From: Acidimicrobiia bacterium
GTDB lineage: Bacteria; Actinomycetota; Acidimicrobiia; Acidimicrobiales; AC-14
DNA length: 55,882 nt
Direction of reading: 5' to 3'
NCBI GenBank assembly: GCA_023264995.1
Contig: JAHFUR010000027.1
Coordinates: forward strand, 1 to 55,882
In this document: positions 52,472 to 55,882 of the stretch, in pieces
Numbering within the stretch: position 1 is the stretch's first letter
Layout: every line of letters begins with the position of its first letter
The notes under the pieces: generated by a model
Told to the model about the DNA's origin: nothing
Databases searched by the model: none
The model's input: the letters and a program-made list of their open reading frames with translations, nothing else
Program-made: the position numbers and the translations under genes

Positions 52472-52834
52472 ATGACCGGGAAAGCCGTTGTCAGCCTGAG
52501 CACCGGACTCGAGGACGCCGAGAAGGTGACCGTGGCCTATCTCGTCGCCGTCGGGGCCGCCGAGTCGGGCCGGCCCACGCTCATGTTCCTGACCAAAGAA
52601 GCGGTCCGCCTAGCCCTCGGCGGCGTGGCCGGCGGCGTGGCGTGTGAGGGTTGCCCTCCCCTCGCCAGCCTGCTCGATCGCTACGTGGCCGCCGGCGGGC
52701 GCTACTTCGTCTGTCCCATCTGCTTCAACTCCAAAGGGCTCGACTCCTCCGGTCTGATCGGCGGCGCTGAGCTGGCCGGGACGGTGCAGCTGTGGGAGTG
52801 GATCGGCGACGGGGCGACCACGTTCAGCTACTGA
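52472..52834 (+). CDS. DsrE/DsrF-like family protein
   Basis: A 120-residue cytoplasmic protein of the DsrE superfamily, small sulfur-carrier or peroxiredoxin-like trimers. It starts KAVVSLSTGLEDAEKVTVAY and has a LMFLTKEAVRLAL strand-helix. Two Cys pairs are present, C58-x2-C61 (ACEGC) and C81-x2-C84 (FVCPICF), which could carry sulfur or bind metal. GGGGAG lies 8 nt before ATG 52472. Transcription from the ArsR-controlled divergent promoter ties it to the rhodanese operon. Confidence 0.87.
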   Translation: MTGKAVVSLSTGLEDAEKVTVAYLVAVGAAESGRPTLMFLTKEAVRLALGGVAGGVACEGCPPLASLLDRYVAAGGRYFVCPICFNSKGLDSSGLIGGAELAGTVQLWEWIGDGATTFSY

Positions 52835-52867
52835 ACCCGGGCGACGACGAGAACAGGGGAGGTCGAT

Positions 52868-53644
52868 ATGGCCAGGCTGGCGGCGACGGAGATCGCCGCC
52901 CTCGACCCGTACAAGTTCATGGCGGTCGTCGGCAAGCGGGTGATCCATCCCGGTGGGCGAGAGTCGACGGAGTCGCTCCTCGCCCGAGCCGACGTCACCG
53001 AGGCCAGTCGGGTCCTCGACGTCGGCTGCGGGGTGGCGACCACCGCCATCGAGATCGCTCGCCGCCACGGGGCGGAGGTGACCGCAGTCGACATCTCGCC
53101 GGTGATGCTGGACAGGGCCGCCGCCAACGTGCGCGTCGCCGGGGTCGAGGACCGGGTCCGGGTCGCCGCGGGCGACATCCTCGACCTCGAGTTCGACGAC
53201 GGCGCCTTCGACGTCGTCATCGCCGAGGCGGTGACCATGTTCGTCGACCGCCGGCGGGCGGCGGCGGAGCTGAGCCGGGTGACCAGGTCGGGGGGAAGGG
53301 TCCTGGCCACCGAGTTCTTCTGGCGGCGTGCCCCCTCCGATGAGGCCCGCGAGGTGTTCCTGGGCCAGGTGTGCCCCGGCCTGGAGTTCGACACGGTCGA
53401 GGACTGGACGGCGATCTACGGCGCCGCCGGGCTCGCCGATATCGAGACGGAGACCGGCCCGTTCGAGATGATGACGCCACGGGGTTTCCTCGCCGACGAG
53501 GGCCTGACCCGCAGCCTCGCCATCATGGGGCGGGTGGCGGTCCGGCCGGCCCACGTTCGCAAGATGGCCTGGCTGATGCCCCGGATGGCGCGAGCCGTCC
53601 CTTACCTCGGCTACATCGTCGTCACGGCCACCAAGCCGGGCTGA
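52868..53644 (+). CDS. SAM-dependent methyltransferase (class I)
   Basis: A 258-residue enzyme. The N-terminal MAVVGKRVIHPGGRESTE is typical of a subgroup found near sulfur genes. Motif I is VLDVGCGVATTAIEIA, then VTAVDISPVMLDRA, DILDLEFDDGAFDVVIAEAV and LSRVTRSGGRVLATEFFW. GGGGAGG lies just before ATG 52868. It is second in the DsrE operon. This makes two methyltransferases on either side of one ArsR-type operator; whether they share a substrate is unknown. Confidence 0.88.
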   Translation: MARLAATEIAALDPYKFMAVVGKRVIHPGGRESTESLLARADVTEASRVLDVGCGVATTAIEIARRHGAEVTAVDISPVMLDRAAANVRVAGVEDRVRVAAGDILDLEFDDGAFDVVIAEAVTMFVDRRRAAAELSRVTRSGGRVLATEFFWRRAPSDEAREVFLGQVCPGLEFDTVEDWTAIYGAAGLADIETETGPFEMMTPRGFLADEGLTRSLAIMGRVAVRPAHVRKMAWLMPRMARAVPYLGYIVVTATKPG

Positions 53645-53660
53645 GGCACATATCCGGCTG

Positions 53661-54584
53661 TCACCGCGCCGGCGCCCACAACGCCGGGTGGCCGGGCACT
53701 GCCCACGCCTGTGGCGGGCCGGTCGTCTCGTCGCCGACGAGATAGCTGTATGCGACAGGCACCCGAGTTGGAACTGGCGGAAGATCATGGGGTACCTCCT
53801 CAGGGAATAGTCGGACGAGGAACCAGACGGCGAAGATGACCAGGAGCGTCCCGAAAGCGCGACGGGCGAACCGGGCCGACAGGCGTGGCGCGAAACGGGC
53901 TCCCACAGAGGAGCCCGGGAGGACCCCGATGGCGAAGGCGATGGCGATGGGCCAGTCGATGTGGCCGAGGAGCCAATGGGTCAGCAGCGTGGGGATGGTC
54001 AGCACCCCGACGGCCACCATGCTGGTGCCCGCCGCCTCACACGCGCTCAACCCGAGGAGCACGATGAAGAGGGGGACCAGGAGGAAGCCGCCACCGTTGG
54101 CCAGCAGCCCGGTGAGCAGCCCCACCGCGAACGCGCCAGCCAGGACGATGCCCGTGCTCTCGCGACGAGCGGCGCATCGGCGCGCGCTGTCGACCGGGTC
54201 GGGCAGGAGCACCCGGACACCGACGACGAGCAGCATGATGCCCGATGCCACCACCAGCCGGCCGCCGCCGACCGCCACCGACGCCAGGGCCCCGAGGATC
54301 GCCCCGGGCACGCCGCCGGCGACCGCCAGCTTGGCCACCCGTACGTCGAGCTTGCCTGAGCGCAGGGAGCGACGGGCGCCGACGATGGACGCCGGAATCA
54401 TGGCCGGCAGCGGCGAGGCGACGGCGAAGGTGCCGGAGACCCCGAGCAGGGCCATGACCGGCGTGGCGAAGGCCGAGCCGCCGGCGCCGAAGACGCCGAA
54501 GACGGCGCCGATGCCCAGTCCTGCGGCAACCATCTCCACATAGAGCACATCCTCATGGAACGCCCGGTCGACCCAGAAGTCCAA
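53661..54584 (-). CDS. TauE/SafE family anion exporter
   Basis: A 307-residue membrane protein with about eight helices. Two repeated halves carry the family motifs VFGVFGAGGSAFATPVMALL and GLLTGLLANGGGFLLVPLFI. TauE/SafE proteins export sulfite, sulfoacetate or other sulfur anions, consistent with the neighbouring sulfur genes. It is convergent with the methyltransferase gene and divergent from LysR. The last 40 residues form a Pro-rich soluble tail. Confidence 0.88.
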   Translation of the reverse strand: MDFWVDRAFHEDVLYVEMVAAGLGIGAVFGVFGAGGSAFATPVMALLGVSGTFAVASPLPAMIPASIVGARRSLRSGKLDVRVAKLAVAGGVPGAILGALASVAVGGGRLVVASGIMLLVVGVRVLLPDPVDSARRCAARRESTGIVLAGAFAVGLLTGLLANGGGFLLVPLFIVLLGLSACEAAGTSMVAVGVLTIPTLLTHWLLGHIDWPIAIAFAIGVLPGSSVGARFAPRLSARFARRAFGTLLVIFAVWFLVRLFPEEVPHDLPPVPTRVPVAYSYLVGDETTGPPQAWAVPGHPALWAPAR

Positions 54585-54605
54585 GACACGATGTGGGGGT
54601 TACTC

Positions 54606-54620
54606 ATAAGATATTCCTAT
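54606..54620. promoter_or_regulatory. Palindrome over the LysR start codon
   Basis: ATAAGA-TAT-TCCTAT is an imperfect inverted repeat (5 of 6) that overlaps the ATG at 54619. TAAGAT within it could be the -10 box of a leaderless LysR transcript, and the site could give autorepression. The -35 is not clear. Confidence 0.4.
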
Positions 54621-55497
54621 GGACCTGAGACGGCTCGGCCTGTTCCTGGCCGTGGTGGACCACGGCGGGTTCACCGCCGCGGCCAATGCCGTCCATGTGG
54701 CCCAGCCCGCCATCTCACTCGCCGTGCGCGAGCTGGAAACCGAGCTGGGCGCCACCCTCCTGGTGCGCTCTCGCACCGGGGCCGTCCTGACATCCGCCGG
54801 GCGGGCCCTGGTGGAGCCCGCCCGCACTGCGCTGCGCGATGTCCGCACGGCCACGGCCGCCGTCGCCGCCGTCACGGGCCTGATCGCCGGCCAGCTCGAC
54901 CTCGTCTCGCTCCCCAGCCTGGCCGCCGACCCACTTGCCGGCCTGGTGGGCCGCTTCCGGAGCGCGCACCCGGCGGTGACGGTGCACATCGCCGGGGCCG
55001 GCGACCCGGTCGAGCTCGCGGGCATGGTCCGTTCGGGCAGGGCGGAGGTCGGCATCACGGGCGCCGGCAGTGCGGTCGCCGCGCTCGATGCCATCCCGAT
55101 CGCGACGCAGGAGCTCATCGCCATCTCGCCCCCGGGAACGACCGGCGGTGACGGGGTATTGCGTCTCGGTGACCTTGCCGAACGACCGCTGGTCGTCACC
55201 TACCTCGGGTCGTCGCTGCGCACGATGCTCGACACGGCGATGGCCGGCGAGGGTCTGACACCGAACGTGGCCGTGGAGACCGCTCAGCGCGACGCGCTCG
55301 TCCCGCTGGTGCTCGCCGGCGCCGGCACCGCGGTCGTGCCGGCGTCGCTCGCATCAGTCGCCGGCGCCCTGGGCGCGGTCGTCGAGACGATCCGCCCCGC
55401 CCTCTGCCGCGCCGTCGTGATCGTCCATCGGCCAGGCGTGCTCTCGCCCGCGGCCCAGCGCTTCGTCGAACTTGGCGCACCTGGAAGGGTCGGCTGA
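54619..55497 (+). CDS. LysR-family transcriptional regulator
   Basis: A 292-residue regulator. The N-terminal HTH is MDLRRLGLFLAVVDHGGFTA followed by ANAVHVAQPAISLAVRELE and the LLVRSRTGAVLTSAGRAL wing. The C-terminal substrate-binding domain begins near residue 90 (QLDLVSLPSLAADPLAGLVG). It is divergent from TauE/SafE across a 34-bp gap, the usual arrangement for a LysR protein and its target, suggesting control of anion export. The inducer is unknown. Confidence 0.92.
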   Translation: MDLRRLGLFLAVVDHGGFTAAANAVHVAQPAISLAVRELETELGATLLVRSRTGAVLTSAGRALVEPARTALRDVRTATAAVAAVTGLIAGQLDLVSLPSLAADPLAGLVGRFRSAHPAVTVHIAGAGDPVELAGMVRSGRAEVGITGAGSAVAALDAIPIATQELIAISPPGTTGGDGVLRLGDLAERPLVVTYLGSSLRTMLDTAMAGEGLTPNVAVETAQRDALVPLVLAGAGTAVVPASLASVAGALGAVVETIRPALCRAVVIVHRPGVLSPAAQRFVELGAPGRVG

Positions 55498-55741
55498 CGC
55501 AAGAAGGACGGGGTAGTCGCTGTATCGGCGAGTCCGCGAGTGCCCTCCTACCTAGCTGTCGAGCCGATACACGATGCCCGCGTTGCCACCTGCGCACCGT
55601 TCCGCGAGGGCCGGAGTCGTCGCGTTGCACTGTCCCAGAACACCCGGGCTATGCCCGCACGTCTCCCGACATGGCCTAGCCCACCAGTGCCGCACGGTGC
55701 CGGCGATCAGGGGCGCGATGGTTGGGCGGACGTCGGCGTGC

Positions 55742-55882
55742 TTATGGGGCAGGCGGAGGGCGGCCGACGAGGTCTGGCCACGTCGGCAGGTGCTCGGCAT
55801 CGAACACCTCGACGATCGGCGCTGCAATGACCCGCCCGATCTGGAGCGCCAACTGCTTCGCAGTGGGTTCGAAACTCGGATC
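55742..55882 (-). CDS. Possible 3' end of a gene entering from the right
   Basis: A minus-strand frame is open from the window edge to TAA at 55742, reading 46 residues (FEPTAKQLALQIGRVIAAPI, VEVFDAEHLPTWPDL). It has protein-like composition but no recognisable family, and could be a chance frame. Between LysR and this point (55498-55741) I see no gene. Confidence 0.3.
   Translation of the reverse strand, partial: DPSFEPTAKQLALQIGRVIAAPIVEVFDAEHLPTWPDLVGRPPPAP

Noticed and set aside
55540-55830. Plus- and minus-strand frames after LysR
   Set aside because: Poor starts, no Shine-Dalgarno sequence and no family likeness; only the edge-crossing minus frame was kept, at low confidence.
55860-55882. 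T-arm-like GTGGGTTCGAAAC at the window end
   Set aside because: The flanking bases do not pair into a T stem and no acceptor end follows within the window.

Overview
The window is about 56 kb of very GC-rich DNA with GTG and TTG starts, many 4-nt NTGA gene overlaps, ClpS followed by a DUF2017 protein, and mycosin-like and Thr/Pro-rich surface proteins. This points to a high-GC actinobacterium, plausibly class Acidimicrobiia; the taxonomic call is inference from gene content.

Layout. Positions 1-6.4 kb hold the 5' part of dnaX (minus), an XRE regulator, a secreted CAP/SCP protein with three 372-bp tandem repeats, a DrrAB-type ABC exporter, tRNA-Ser(GGA), tadA and tRNA-Ser(CGA). From 6.4 to 9.65 kb lies a decayed 3.1-kb integrated element. 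It is bounded by a duplicated 3' half of tRNA-Ser(CGA) and carries a relaxase C-terminal remnant, a frameshifted DUF2314-like gene, a small lipoprotein and a VapBC-like pair. From 9.7 to 22.8 kb are housekeeping and envelope genes: xseAB, GT-C transferase, subtilase, MarR/hydrolase, a His-rich protein, an ABC exporter, ctaA, clpS and DUF2017.

From 22.9 to 34.5 kb is a cell-surface polysaccharide locus: three GT2 transferases, a polysaccharide deacetylase, a flippase, two large membrane proteins, an ATP-grasp ligase and a secreted GH16-LamG-LamG hydrolase. From 34.5 to 39.1 kb come DegV, PlsY, a metallophosphatase lipoprotein, an alpha/beta hydrolase and an S51-like protein with a CysRS-type tail. 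A tRNA-Glu(UUC) at 39.1 kb is followed at once by a tyrosine integrase. This begins an integrative mobilizable element running to at least 47.6 kb: integrase, octamer tandem repeat, broken antitoxin-like gene, a four-gene minus-strand XRE operon, excisionase, winged-helix protein, a candidate oriT, a MobF relaxase and its split-off C-terminal partner. No right-hand attachment site was seen.

From 48.2 to 54.6 kb is the most interesting block, a sulfur/selenium-flavoured cluster controlled by an ArsR-rhodanese fusion protein. On the minus strand it encodes ArsR-rhodanese, a SAM methyltransferase interrupted by an in-frame UGA, an MBL-fold double-rhodanese protein and an MFS transporter. Divergently it encodes a DsrE-family protein and a second methyltransferase, and TauE/SafE follows in convergent orientation. 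The UGA occupies the position where ArsM-like homologues carry a conserved Cys. It is followed by a hairpin fitting the bacterial SECIS pattern, and the reading frame continues 58 codons to a perfect ATGA junction with the next gene. I therefore read this gene as a selenoprotein (Sec202). A 30-bp operator with 10-bp perfect arms sits between the divergent genes and embeds a TTGACA box on each strand. A LysR regulator and a possible partial gene end the window.
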